A DNA stretch of 64,000 nucleotides, taken from NCBI GenBank assembly GCA_002791575.1, contig PFXI01000014.1, positions 24,975 to 88,974 of the forward strand, written 5' to 3'. The notes beneath the pieces were generated by a model. The model ran no database searches. It was given only the letters and a program-made list of their open reading frames with translations, and had not been told where the DNA came from. Positions within the stretch are counted from its first letter, which is position 1, and every line of letters starts with the position of its first letter. The DNA is from Zetaproteobacteria bacterium CG_4_9_14_3_um_filter_54_145 (lineage in GTDB: Bacteria; Pseudomonadota; Zetaproteobacteria; Mariprofundales; Mariprofundaceae). Position numbers and translations under genes: made by a program. This document shows, one piece after another, positions 45,514 through 53,457 of this stretch.

Positions 45514-46254
45514 TTACATTTCAACAGGCACAGATCCGGGCTTGTAAAACCACATCTGGTAGAGACTGGTTAACAACTGACCGCCGAAGGCAATACCCAT
45601 CAGTGCGCCATTGGCAATAACGACATAGGCAAAGCCAGGCATGATTTTGGTGATGTACCATGAGACGATATCCATCAGCAGGAACATGAATGGGATGGCC
45701 ACGGTGACGCGTTTGAGCCATACCGGCATTTCGCAGAGGATGAAGATGCGGCCGACAAAGAAGAGGATGAAGGCGATGCCGAACAGATGGATATGGGATA
45801 CGCGTACCAGTGCCGGGATGGTGGCGCCGGTATCCATTTCAGTCATGGCAACCACATTGGCGTAGGAGGTGAAGTGGGGGATGGACATGCCGCTTTCGGC
45901 GGAGTGACACATGATGCAGTTCTCCTGCATGATAGGTTCAACTTTTTCGTGGAACTCCTCTTCCTTGGCGCCGTTGTTGATCCAGTCCAGAATGGTCTGT
46001 TTGGCGGCCAGATTCGGCAGATTGGATTCCATCGGGCCATTGATGGCGGCACCCAGGCGGGTCTGGTTATGGCTGCCGTAGTAGGCAAGCTGGACATCCT
46101 TGACCGAGAGGCCCGGCTCTCCGTCACGACCCTGATGCGTGTAATAGAGGTTGAGCAGGGCAAACAGATAGGCGAAGCCGATGGTGACAAGGAACATTGA
46201 ATCGAGAATTTTTTCGCTGACGGAGGCATCAGCAAAGCGTTTGAATTTGGGCAT
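45514..46254 (-). CDS. membrane-anchored c-type cytochrome, four-helix
   Basis: 246 residues. An N-terminal membrane helix (about 19-38), a periplasmic loop with one haem motif C113-IM-C116-H117 (QENCIMCHSAES), then three more helices (about 145-170, 180-200 and 208-232). Several His residues lie at membrane edges (RVSHIHLFG), suggesting b-haem or quinol contact, though I cannot show it. The family is unnamed as far as I can tell. First gene of the operon; ATG 46254 follows AAGAGG. Plausible role: pass electrons between the quinone pool and the soluble cytochromes. Confidence 0.8.
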   Translation of the reverse strand: MPKFKRFADASVSEKILDSMFLVTIGFAYLFALLNLYYTHQGRDGEPGLSVKDVQLAYYGSHNQTRLGAAINGPMESNLPNLAAKQTILDWINNGAKEEEFHEKVEPIMQENCIMCHSAESGMSIPHFTSYANVVAMTEMDTGATIPALVRVSHIHLFGIAFILFFVGRIFILCEMPVWLKRVTVAIPFMFLLMDIVSWYITKIMPGFAYVVIANGALMGIAFGGQLLTSLYQMWFYKPGSVPVEM

Positions 46255-46283
46255 TAAATGCACCTCTTTTTTGAGTTTTCGGC

Positions 46284-46311
46284 ATTATAGTAGCGCTGAA
46301 AAAGTTAGCAA
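46284..46311 (-). promoter_or_regulatory. sigma-70 promoter of the cytochrome-hemN operon
   Basis: On the minus strand TTGCTA (46311-46306) and TATAAT (46289-46284) are 16 bases apart, 30 bases upstream of the first cytochrome start. No FNR-type TTGAT-N4-ATCAA site is visible nearby. Confidence 0.6.
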
Positions 46312-46552
46312 TAGCTTTAAATACTTGAGTTTTCTCCGCGGTTATTGCGTGATGAACCGCGAGCCCGTTACTTGTTGCGCATACTTGTGATGCAGAAGGC
46401 GCCCGGTTGCAGTAGATCTCCGAACTGGCAGCGGCCGGGGTTGGCGCCATCATCCAGGTGTTGCAAAGCGTAAGGGGTGCGCTAGCTGGCATTGTGCGGC
46501 GGATGCAATATAGTCCGCTGCCTATCATAAAAGAGAGGTGCAGGGGGCTTTA

Positions 46553-46747
46553 ATGTTTGGATTGGGAACAACGGAATTGCTGTTGATACTGTTAATTGTT
46601 GTACTGATGTTCGGGGCGGGAAAAATCCCCCAGTTGGGTGCAGGCTTGGCCAAGGGCATAAAAAACTTTCGCAAGACCATGTCCGATGACGAACCATCCG
46701 CTAAGGACACAACGGGCGCTGATGATGGCGCCGTCAAAAAGGATTAG
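46553..46747 (+). CDS. tatA: Sec-independent translocase TatA
   Basis: Forms the pore of the twin-arginine pathway that exports folded proteins. 64 residues: [37 protein letters not shown] is the membrane helix plus amphipathic helix with the FGAGKIP hinge, then an acidic tail. The ATG at 46553 follows GGGGG. First gene of tatABC. Confidence 0.94.
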   Translation: MFGLGTTELLLILLIVVLMFGAGKIPQLGAGLAKGIKNFRKTMSDDEPSAKDTTGADDGAVKKD

Positions 46748-46758
46748 GAGCTTATACG

Positions 46759-47058
46759 ATGCCCGATATCGGGTTATTTGAGCTGATTCTTATCGGCATT
46801 GTGCTGTTTGTGGTTGTGGGGCCGGAGCGCATGCCGGAATTCCTAGGCCAGATCGGGCGCTGGGTAAGGCACGGACGCGGCTGGATGTCGCATATGGGCA
46901 GTGAGATAAGCCGTGAAACCAGCGATGTGATCAAGCCGTTGCAGGATACGGGTAACGAAATTCGCTCGGAAATAGATGCCATCAAGTCCGGGGCAACCGA
47001 TGCCGAGTTGGCTGTTACACGGGACGTTGTCGCTGACAATCCGCACAGGAAAGATTGA
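46759..47058 (+). CDS. tatB: Sec-independent translocase TatB
   Basis: Signal-peptide recognition subunit with TatC. 99 residues: one N-terminal helix with the conserved Glu (MPDIGLFELILIGIVLFVVVGPERMPE), then a long amphipathic and coiled region. The PER motif after the helix separates it from TatA. Its stop overlaps the tatC start by one base (TGATG). Confidence 0.93.
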   Translation: MPDIGLFELILIGIVLFVVVGPERMPEFLGQIGRWVRHGRGWMSHMGSEISRETSDVIKPLQDTGNEIRSEIDAIKSGATDAELAVTRDVVADNPHRKD

Positions 47059-47795
47059 TGTCTGAGGTTGTCGAGGGATTTCTTTCACATTTGAAAGAGC
47101 TGCAGTGGCGTTTGCGACTGGCATTGATTGTCTATGTTGCGGGCGTGTTATTGTTGATGAACTGGTCTGCGCCGGTGTTCGACTTTATGGCAGCACCGTT
47201 ATTGGGGGCGCTGCCTGCCGGTACGCCGATGATTTTTCTAAATGCGCCGGATGTGTTCTTTACCTATTTGAAAATTGCCCTGTTGGGTAGCCTGTTCGCC
47301 ACTTCGCCACTGACTTTTTACCAGCTCTGGGCTTTTATTGCTCCCGGCTTGTATCAGGAAGAGAAGCGGTTGTTCCTCTTCTCCGTGATTGCCAGTGTGC
47401 TGTTGTTTACCGGTGGCGGCGCATTTGCCTATTTCCTGGTCTTTCCGATGGTTTTTCAATTCTTCCTCGGTTTTGCCACCGATCAGATCCATGCCTTGCC
47501 TGCGATCAAGGAGTATCTCTCCCTGTTTCTCAAGATGGTTTTTGCTTTCGGTCTGAGCTTTCAGATTCCGATTGTGCTGACCGTGCTGGCCAGGCTTAAT
47601 ATTGCCACGCCCGAAGGTATGGCGAAGCAGCGCCGTTATGTCATTGTCTGGGTATTTATTGCGGCTGCGATTCTTACACCGCCTGATATTATTTCCCAGG
47701 TGCTGCTGGCTGTGCCAATGCTGCTGCTCTATGAGATCGGCCTGGTTGTGGCGCGTATGAGTGTACGCGACAGAGGCGACTCCGTTTCACCTTAA
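47058..47795 (+). CDS. tatC: Sec-independent translocase TatC
   Basis: Six-helix membrane receptor for twin-arginine signal peptides. 245 residues. FLSHLKELQWRL with the conserved Glu at the N-terminus, and FAYFLVFPMVFQFFLGF, and the cytoplasmic-loop region near LARLNIATPEGMAKQRRYVIV. It ends nine bases inside the convergent gene at 47787. Confidence 0.96.
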   Translation: MSEVVEGFLSHLKELQWRLRLALIVYVAGVLLLMNWSAPVFDFMAAPLLGALPAGTPMIFLNAPDVFFTYLKIALLGSLFATSPLTFYQLWAFIAPGLYQEEKRLFLFSVIASVLLFTGGGAFAYFLVFPMVFQFFLGFATDQIHALPAIKEYLSLFLKMVFAFGLSFQIPIVLTVLARLNIATPEGMAKQRRYVIVWVFIAAAILTPPDIISQVLLAVPMLLLYEIGLVVARMSVRDRGDSVSP

Positions 47796-48878
47796 TTGTT
47801 GGGTTTGTAACTCATTCAGGCTGTGCATAAGCAGCATTTGCTGTCTTTCAGCATAGGTGAGCAGTGCCTTGCGCAGCGGCGGGTAGGCCTCGGTCACACT
47901 TCTGAAGCTACCATAAGGGATGTGCAGTATATCCACGCTCTGATCGCTGACCATATCGGCGGGGCAGCCGTTATCATGAATGGCTGATGTGGCGCCTACC
48001 AGGGAGCCGGGGGTTAGCGATTTGAGTCGTTTAATCAGGCCATTGTTCTCCAGCAGATATCCGGCTGTGCCGCGTACGATCAGATCCACATGATTAAGTC
48101 GTTCTCCGGCCTTGTGGATCATTATGCCCGCTCCGTATTGACGCAGTGAACTCTCGCTGGCCATATGTTTACGCAAGTCCAGTGGTACATCCTGCAGAAG
48201 CGGACAGAGCGATATCCATGTCACCATGTTGCGGGCATCCATTTTGTGCTGCAGGGCATTTTTTAGCACCGGCTCCTTGAGCAGGGCGGCAGCCATTTTT
48301 TTGCTTGGCAGCTTGATCAATACTGAATCTTTGTTGGCTACGATTTCCGCCGTGTAGCGGCCCGGTTGCAGCACGGCATTCTCGCCCACGAGGTCACCCG
48401 CTCCGATCAGGTTAAGCAGCACCGGCCGGTTCTTCTCTCCGCTGGTGAATTCAGCCAGCTCACCCTCGTGCACCAGATAGAGTGCGTCGGTCTGATCGCC
48501 CTTGCGTACCAGATGTTCTCCCTCTTTGATGCGCAGGGTGTGCAGGCGTTGCCACAGGCGGTTGCGCATGGTGGACGGGAGTAGTGTTTCAATGGCCAGA
48601 TGCTCCTGCATCGAGTCCGTGCGGATGCGGCCTATTTGCGGGTACTGATGACTCAGTGCATCCGCTTTGCCGGGGGCGCCATCTTTGAGCAGCAGCTGAT
48701 AGAGGTGGCGGAGCACCTCTGTTGCTGTAGTAAGTTGCCCATGTTCTATCAACAGGTCTGCATACTGCCTGAGGTAGGCCTCATTATCGGGGTAGAGGCG
48801 AACCAGATCGGCGTAGACTTTCAGCTGATTGCCGGCATTCAATGTTTTTCGCTGAGGGGGAGTAGTCATCACCGCCAT
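47787..48878 (-). CDS. protein with TPR-like N-terminus and two cyclic-nucleotide-binding domains
   Basis: About 363 residues. A helical TPR-like stretch (LKVYADLVRLYPDNEAYLRQYADLLIEHGQ) is followed by two Crp/cAMP-binding-type domains: one with LYLVHEGELAEF and LIGAGDLVGENAVL, the other with LIVRGTAGYLLE and LTPGSLVGATSA. Neither carries an obvious phosphate-binding RTA motif, and there is no DNA-binding domain. A scaffold or cofactor-sensing role is possible; unknown. Start is uncertain: ATG at 48878, 48869 or 48911, none with a clear ribosome site. The frame stays open far upstream across the ferredoxin gene, which I ignore. Confidence 0.7.
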   Translation of the reverse strand: MAVMTTPPQRKTLNAGNQLKVYADLVRLYPDNEAYLRQYADLLIEHGQLTTATEVLRHLYQLLLKDGAPGKADALSHQYPQIGRIRTDSMQEHLAIETLLPSTMRNRLWQRLHTLRIKEGEHLVRKGDQTDALYLVHEGELAEFTSGEKNRPVLLNLIGAGDLVGENAVLQPGRYTAEIVANKDSVLIKLPSKKMAAALLKEPVLKNALQHKMDARNMVTWISLCPLLQDVPLDLRKHMASESSLRQYGAGIMIHKAGERLNHVDLIVRGTAGYLLENNGLIKRLKSLTPGSLVGATSAIHDNGCPADMVSDQSVDILHIPYGSFRSVTEAYPPLRKALLTYAERQQMLLMHSLNELQTQQLR

Positions 48879-49040
48879 ACTCTGCTGCAGAGACCCTTTT
48901 TGGTACAGCATTGCTTGACGATATATGTAGCCATGATTGCTGTCATGACGGCCTGCGGTCGGTTGCTGGCAACGGGACATGAAGGGCGCTCTGTATTTGT
49001 CGGGCACGCAGGTTAGTGTTCGGCAGCTGGAGGGGATGCA

Positions 49041-49295
49041 ATGGCCTTGATGATTACCGATGACTGTATTAACTGCGCGGTGTGCGAGCCGGAGTGTCCG
49101 AACCTGGCCATTTACGAGGGGGAGGATATTTTTGAAATTGATCCGAACCTCTGCACCGAATGTATCGGCCATTTTGATGAGCCACAGTGTCAGTTGGTTT
49201 GTCCTGTGGACTGTATCCCGCTGAACCCGGCCAAGCAGGAGACCCCGGAGCAGTTACAGGCTAAATATCAGCTACTGACCGGAACGCGGCCATGA
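49041..49295 (+). CDS. yfhL: YfhL-family 4Fe-4S dicluster ferredoxin
   Basis: 84 residues, with two 4Fe-4S sites: CINCAVCEPECP near the start and a longer CTECIGHF...CQLVCPVDC in the second half, the spacing typical of the YfhL/Alvin-type ferredoxins. Small cytoplasmic electron carrier. Stop overlaps the gmk start by four bases. Confidence 0.93.
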   Translation: MALMITDDCINCAVCEPECPNLAIYEGEDIFEIDPNLCTECIGHFDEPQCQLVCPVDCIPLNPAKQETPEQLQAKYQLLTGTRP

Positions 49296-49837
49296 GCGGG
49301 CGCCTGTTTATTGTCTCCGGCCCTTCGGGTGCAGGCAAGTCCAGCCTCTGTGCGGCACTGCTGGCCGAATGCCCCAGCCTGAATCTGTCTATTTCATGTA
49401 CGACCAGAAAACCGCGGCCGGGCGAGGTGGATGGTCGTGAATATCACTTTTTGGCGGTATCCGATTTTGAAGTGCAGCGTGAGCAGGGTGATTTTCTGGA
49501 GTGGGCCAGTGTGCATGGTAACCTGTACGGTACCCGCCAGAGAGATGTTGAGGCTCAGCTGCAGCATGATCATGATGTGTTGCTGGAAATCGACTGGCAG
49601 GGGGCCAGGCAGGTGGCTGAAAAGATGCCTGATGCCATCCGCGTATTTATCCTGCCACCATCACTGGTTGAGCTGCGCAGGCGTCTGTCCGGCAGAGGGC
49701 AGGATGATGAGGTGACCGTAAATCGCCGCATGGCTGCTGCGGAGATGGAAATGTCGCATGCCGGAGAAGCGGCTTATCAGGTTGTTAATGATGATTTTGC
49801 AACGACGCTGGCTGCTTTGCGGACGATTTTCTCCTGA
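49292..49837 (+). CDS. gmk: guanylate kinase
   Basis: Phosphorylates GMP to GDP. 181 residues, shorter than the usual 200-210 because the C-terminal helix is trimmed. P-loop SGPSGAGKSS, GMP-binding SISCTTRKPRPGEVDGREYHF and the LID region RRRLSGRGQDD are present. It precedes rpoZ and the ppGpp synthase, the usual gmk-rpoZ-spoT order. Confidence 0.96.
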   Translation: MSGRLFIVSGPSGAGKSSLCAALLAECPSLNLSISCTTRKPRPGEVDGREYHFLAVSDFEVQREQGDFLEWASVHGNLYGTRQRDVEAQLQHDHDVLLEIDWQGARQVAEKMPDAIRVFILPPSLVELRRRLSGRGQDDEVTVNRRMAAAEMEMSHAGEAAYQVVNDDFATTLAALRTIFS

Positions 49838-49945
49838 TCGATGCGTTTTTTGATCATCTCCTCTAAACCGGATGATCGCTTGTGTTGTTGCATTTTGTTG
49901 TCACCTTCCTAGGTTTGAGCTTCAGTTCCTCCGGAGGTAAGCCGC

Positions 49946-50209
49946 ATGGCTCGCGTAACAGTTGAAGATTGTATCAGTTATTACCCTAATCGTTTTGAAA
50001 TGGTGCTGCTTGCATCCAGACGAGCCCGTCAGATTCAGAATGGTATGCCTCTGATGATGGAAACCGAAGGTGACAAGCCAACCGTGAGCGCTCTGCGTGA
50101 AATGGGTGAAGGTTTTGTTTCATGGGATGTACTGTTTGATCATGATGATCAGCATCGCCGCAGACTGGCAGCAGCCTATAACGAGGAAGAGGGCAACGGG
50201 GAAATCTGA
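49946..50209 (+). CDS. rpoZ: RNA polymerase omega subunit
   Basis: 87 residues beginning MARVTVEDCISYYPNRFEMVLLASRRARQI, typical of omega, which helps assemble RNA polymerase and forms part of the ppGpp site. Ribosome site GGAGG at 49933-49937 lies inside the self-complementary CCTCCGGAGG. The 108-base gap before it may hold its own promoter. Confidence 0.96.
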   Translation: MARVTVEDCISYYPNRFEMVLLASRRARQIQNGMPLMMETEGDKPTVSALREMGEGFVSWDVLFDHDDQHRRRLAAAYNEEEGNGEI

Positions 50210-50246
50210 TTTCCTCGGCTTGCTTCACCGTAATCAGTAGCTGACT

Positions 50247-52400
50247 GTGAGCCGTATATTTGAGATCACTGAGCGCGTCGCTCTGTATGCGCCCAAAGCC
50301 AATCTAGATCTGATCAACCGTGCTTATGTATTTGCGGCTCATGCCCATGCCGGACAGTTCAGAAGTTCCGGCGAGCCCTATATCACCCATCCGCTGGCTG
50401 TTGCCGGTATACTTGCCAGCCTCGGTATGGATGAGGCTTCGGTGATTACCGCTCTGTTGCATGATACCGTAGAAGATACCGGCGTCAGTCTGGCTGAGGT
50501 CGAGAGTAATTTCGGTGCAGATGTGGCGCGATTGGTGGATGGTGTCACCAAAATCGGGCAAATTCATTTTAATTCGTCGGAACACAAGCAGGCTGAGAAC
50601 TTTCGTAAAATGATCCTGGCTACAGCCAAGGATTTGCGCGTGCTGATCGTGAAACTGGCTGATCGTTTGCATAATATGCGTACGCTGGGTTTTGTGCCGG
50701 AGCACAAGCGTCGCCGTATCGGCGAGGAGACCTTGCAGATTTATGCGCCGCTGGCGCACAGGCTGGGTATGCACTGGGTCAAGCAGGAGATGGAGGATCT
50801 GGTCTTCTCCCATCTGGAGCCGGATGCCTACATGTCGCTGCTGGTCGAAATGCAGGGGCGCCTGGAGATGCTTAACCAGACGCGGGAACGTCTGGAAATG
50901 CTGATTCAGGAGGCCTTGCTGCGAAAGGGCTTGCCCGCCACAGTGCACGGGCGCATGAAGCATATGTACAGCATCCATGAAAAGATGCAGCGCAAGCACG
51001 TAAATTTCGATGATATCTTTGATCTGATCGCATTCCGCGTCATCGTCGATGATGCGCCCACCTGTTATCAGGCGCTTGGTATTGTGCACAGCCTGTATCG
51101 GCCGGTTCCCGGACGATTCAAGGACTATATTGCGCTACCCAAGCCAAATGGCTATCAGTCGCTGCACACAGCGGTGATCGGGCCGGAAAATTTTCGCATT
51201 GAAATACAGATCCGAACGCATTTGATGCACAGCTTTGCTGAAGATGGCGTTGCTTCCCACTGGGCTTATAAAGAAGGGAAAACGGCAGGCAAGGAGAGCT
51301 TTAAATGGCTTCGGCAGCTGGCGGAACTGATTCAGGAGACGGATAATCCCGGCGAATTTCTCGAAAATGTCAGGCTCGACCTGTTTGTGCAGGAGGTTTA
51401 CGTCTTCAGCCGGGACGGTGATATTTTTGCCTTGCCGCGTGGCGCCAGACCGCTTGATTTTGCCTATGCCGTGCACACCGATGTCGGTCATCACTGTGTC
51501 GGCGTGCGTATCAATGGTGACGTCGCCGATTTTTCCACCCGCCTGCATAATGGCGACCAGATAGAGATTATGACCAGTCCGGATCAGTCACCGAGCAGGC
51601 AGTGGGTGCAATATGCAAAAACACCGCGTGCTCGTCAGGCTATCCGCCAGTGGTTCCGTCGCCAGGAGCGTGATGGCAGCATCCGTATGGGTGAGAAGAT
51701 ACTGCACGAAGTGATCGGTAAGAAAGACGCGGGCAAGGTCATTATTGAAAAATTGGGTTGTGCTGATCAGCAGGAGCTGAAGTCACGTATCGGGCGAGGA
51801 GAAATCGCCATACACAAGCTGCTGGAAGTGGTTGATCATAATCATTTCCTGCCATTGAAACTCAAGGGTATGCAGCGCGCCATGATGCGGGCAGCAGATT
51901 GTTGTCATCCTGTTCCCGGCGATCCGGTGCTCGGCCGCTTTGTTGCCGGCGCCGGCATGATCCTGCATCACCGGAAATGCAATGCGCTCAGCGAGGAGGA
52001 CTGCAAAGACAGTCTGGAAGTCGAGTGGCAGGCGAAGCCAGGCGAGTTGTTCAGTACCGGTATTGAAGTGCACTCGAGAAACAAGCGTGGCATGTTGGCC
52101 AATGTTACCCGCAATATTGCCGAGGCGAACTCCGGCATCGAAGATTTGCGTCTGACCCAGCGCGGCGGAGAGATGACCGAGTTACTCTTCCTTGTCGAGG
52201 TGGAGGATCGCAAGCATCTGGCACAGGTGATGCGGGCCATTAAATCGGTGGATGGCGTCTCCAGCGTAGCGCGGCGCAATCGGGTCGGCCTGAGCGGGAA
52301 ACCTGCTGCAGGTGAAAAAGCTGCCGGCAGACCATTTTCTGCAACATTGCGCGACCTGTTCAGTAGAAAATCATCAGAACATGAGGGGGAAAAGAAGTGA
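50247..52400 (+). CDS. spoT: bifunctional (p)ppGpp synthetase/hydrolase
   Basis: RelA/SpoT homologue of the stringent response. 717 residues. N-terminal hydrolase HD domain with intact HDTVED (LLHDTVEDTG, near residue 72), synthetase domain (about 235-350) with RFKDYIALPKPNGYQSLHT; the RxKD form is that of bifunctional enzymes rather than the ExDD of RelA. TGS domain (about 385-445) and C-terminal ACT domain (about 635-705). GTG start at 50247. ATGA-type overlap with ridA. Confidence 0.96.
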   Translation: MSRIFEITERVALYAPKANLDLINRAYVFAAHAHAGQFRSSGEPYITHPLAVAGILASLGMDEASVITALLHDTVEDTGVSLAEVESNFGADVARLVDGVTKIGQIHFNSSEHKQAENFRKMILATAKDLRVLIVKLADRLHNMRTLGFVPEHKRRRIGEETLQIYAPLAHRLGMHWVKQEMEDLVFSHLEPDAYMSLLVEMQGRLEMLNQTRERLEMLIQEALLRKGLPATVHGRMKHMYSIHEKMQRKHVNFDDIFDLIAFRVIVDDAPTCYQALGIVHSLYRPVPGRFKDYIALPKPNGYQSLHTAVIGPENFRIEIQIRTHLMHSFAEDGVASHWAYKEGKTAGKESFKWLRQLAELIQETDNPGEFLENVRLDLFVQEVYVFSRDGDIFALPRGARPLDFAYAVHTDVGHHCVGVRINGDVADFSTRLHNGDQIEIMTSPDQSPSRQWVQYAKTPRARQAIRQWFRRQERDGSIRMGEKILHEVIGKKDAGKVIIEKLGCADQQELKSRIGRGEIAIHKLLEVVDHNHFLPLKLKGMQRAMMRAADCCHPVPGDPVLGRFVAGAGMILHHRKCNALSEEDCKDSLEVEWQAKPGELFSTGIEVHSRNKRGMLANVTRNIAEANSGIEDLRLTQRGGEMTELLFLVEVEDRKHLAQVMRAIKSVDGVSSVARRNRVGLSGKPAAGEKAAGRPFSATLRDLFSRKSSEHEGEKK

Positions 52401-52786
52401 GCCAAATTCATATTGTTGATACACAAAATGCGCCCAAGGCAGTCGGTCCGTACAGTCAGGCGGTTATCCATCACGGTGTGCTCTATGCATCGGGTCAAAT
52501 CGGACTGGATCCGCTGACGGCAAAGCTGGTGGGTGATGATGTGCTTTTGCAGGCCAGGCAGGTAACAGCCAATCTGAGTGCTGTACTGGACGAAGCCGGA
52601 GCATCGCTGTGCCATATCCTCAAGGTGAATATTTTCCTGACCGATATGGCTGACTTTCCCGCCATCAATGCGGTCTATGCCGAGTGGCTGGGTGATCATC
52701 GCCCGGCACGCGCAACGGTTGCCGTGGCAGCGCTGCCGCTGGCTGCGAAAATCGAGATGGATCTGGTGGCGCGTGTACGCGTGTAA
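52397..52786 (+). CDS. ridA: RidA family enamine/imine deaminase
   Basis: 129 residues. Hydrolyses reactive 2-aminoacrylate and related enamines to 2-oxo acids. GPYSQAV near the start and the catalytic Arg in RPARATVAVAALP are conserved, as is the Glu in KIEMDLVA. GTG start overlaps the spoT stop. Adjacent spoT-ridA is common in proteobacteria. Confidence 0.95.
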   Translation: MSQIHIVDTQNAPKAVGPYSQAVIHHGVLYASGQIGLDPLTAKLVGDDVLLQARQVTANLSAVLDEAGASLCHILKVNIFLTDMADFPAINAVYAEWLGDHRPARATVAVAALPLAAKIEMDLVARVRV

Positions 52787-52819
52787 CAGTAGCAATCATT
52801 CCGGTCGAGAGTAACAGAT

Positions 52820-52856
52820 AAAAAAGAGGCCCCTGTCCATGATGGACAGGGGCCTC
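52820..52856 (-). terminator. strong terminator between ridA and rpmB
   Basis: A 31-base near-perfect palindrome, arms GAGGCCCCTGTCCAT (52826-52840) and ATGGACAGGGGCCTC (52842-52856), with six A (52820-52825) that make a T run on the minus strand. Mainly the rpmB terminator; it may also stop ridA transcripts. Confidence 0.92.
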
Positions 52857-52871
52857 CGGAATCGGGCGCGA

Positions 52872-53063
52872 TTAAGCGGCTTTCTGAACTTTACCGGAAC
52901 GCAGGCAGCTGGCACAAACCTTGATTTTACCAGTCTGACCATTCACGACAGCGCGAACATGCATCAGGTTAGGCAAAAAACGACGCTTGGTCGTATTATG
53001 TGCGTGACTGACATTGTTGCCGCTCATAGGGCCTTTTCCACATACTTCGCAACGTTTAGCCAT
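52872..53063 (-). CDS. rpmB: 50S ribosomal protein L28
   Basis: 63 residues starting [21 protein letters not shown]. Two Cys pairs (CEVC and CASC) are kept, the zinc-binding C+ form. Ribosome site GGAGG directly upstream; longer upstream frame rejected. rpmG does not follow; a terminator does. Confidence 0.96.
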   Translation of the reverse strand: MAKRCEVCGKGPMSGNNVSHAHNTTKRRFLPNLMHVRAVVNGQTGKIKVCASCLRSGKVQKAA

Positions 53064-53457
53064 GATAACCTCCAATGAAAACGGGGCGCACTTTAGGTGA
53101 AGGCGAGCCGTCATACAAGCAAAAAAAAACCGGTTCCGCTGTTTGCAGCCTTATACACAGTTTTTTCCGACTGCCACTGCAATAACAGACCAGGGTTTGG
53201 GGGGGGGTACTGCTGCCGGTAGTCTTTACCATGGCTGTTTATACAGATACTGATGCCCGCTGCCGTGCAGCAAGCCTTGAAGGCTTGTGTGTCTGCCTGA
53301 AATGCAGGGCTTCTGTAGTGCGAGGCTGTATGGCCAGCCTCACGATTGAGCAAAAGCACTCTGATCAGCGCATTCATCTCTTTGCCTGATGCGGTTGCCG
53401 GCGTTAGTCTGCGCGACCTTTTTATCGGCTCAGGCAGTACATTCGGAGGCAGCTATT
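53064..53457. other. divergent rpmB/aspS intergenic region with G9 tract
   Basis: 394 bases that should hold the rpmB and aspS promoters. Visible: nine A at about 53121-53129 and nine G at 53199-53207. An 88-codon minus-strand frame (53111-53377) has no family and atypical composition and is not called. The aspS ribosome site GGAGG is at its right end. Confidence 0.5.

Noticed and set aside
53111-53377. 88-codon minus-strand frame upstream of rpmB
   Set aside because: Contains homopolymer runs and lies where the rpmB and aspS promoters should be.
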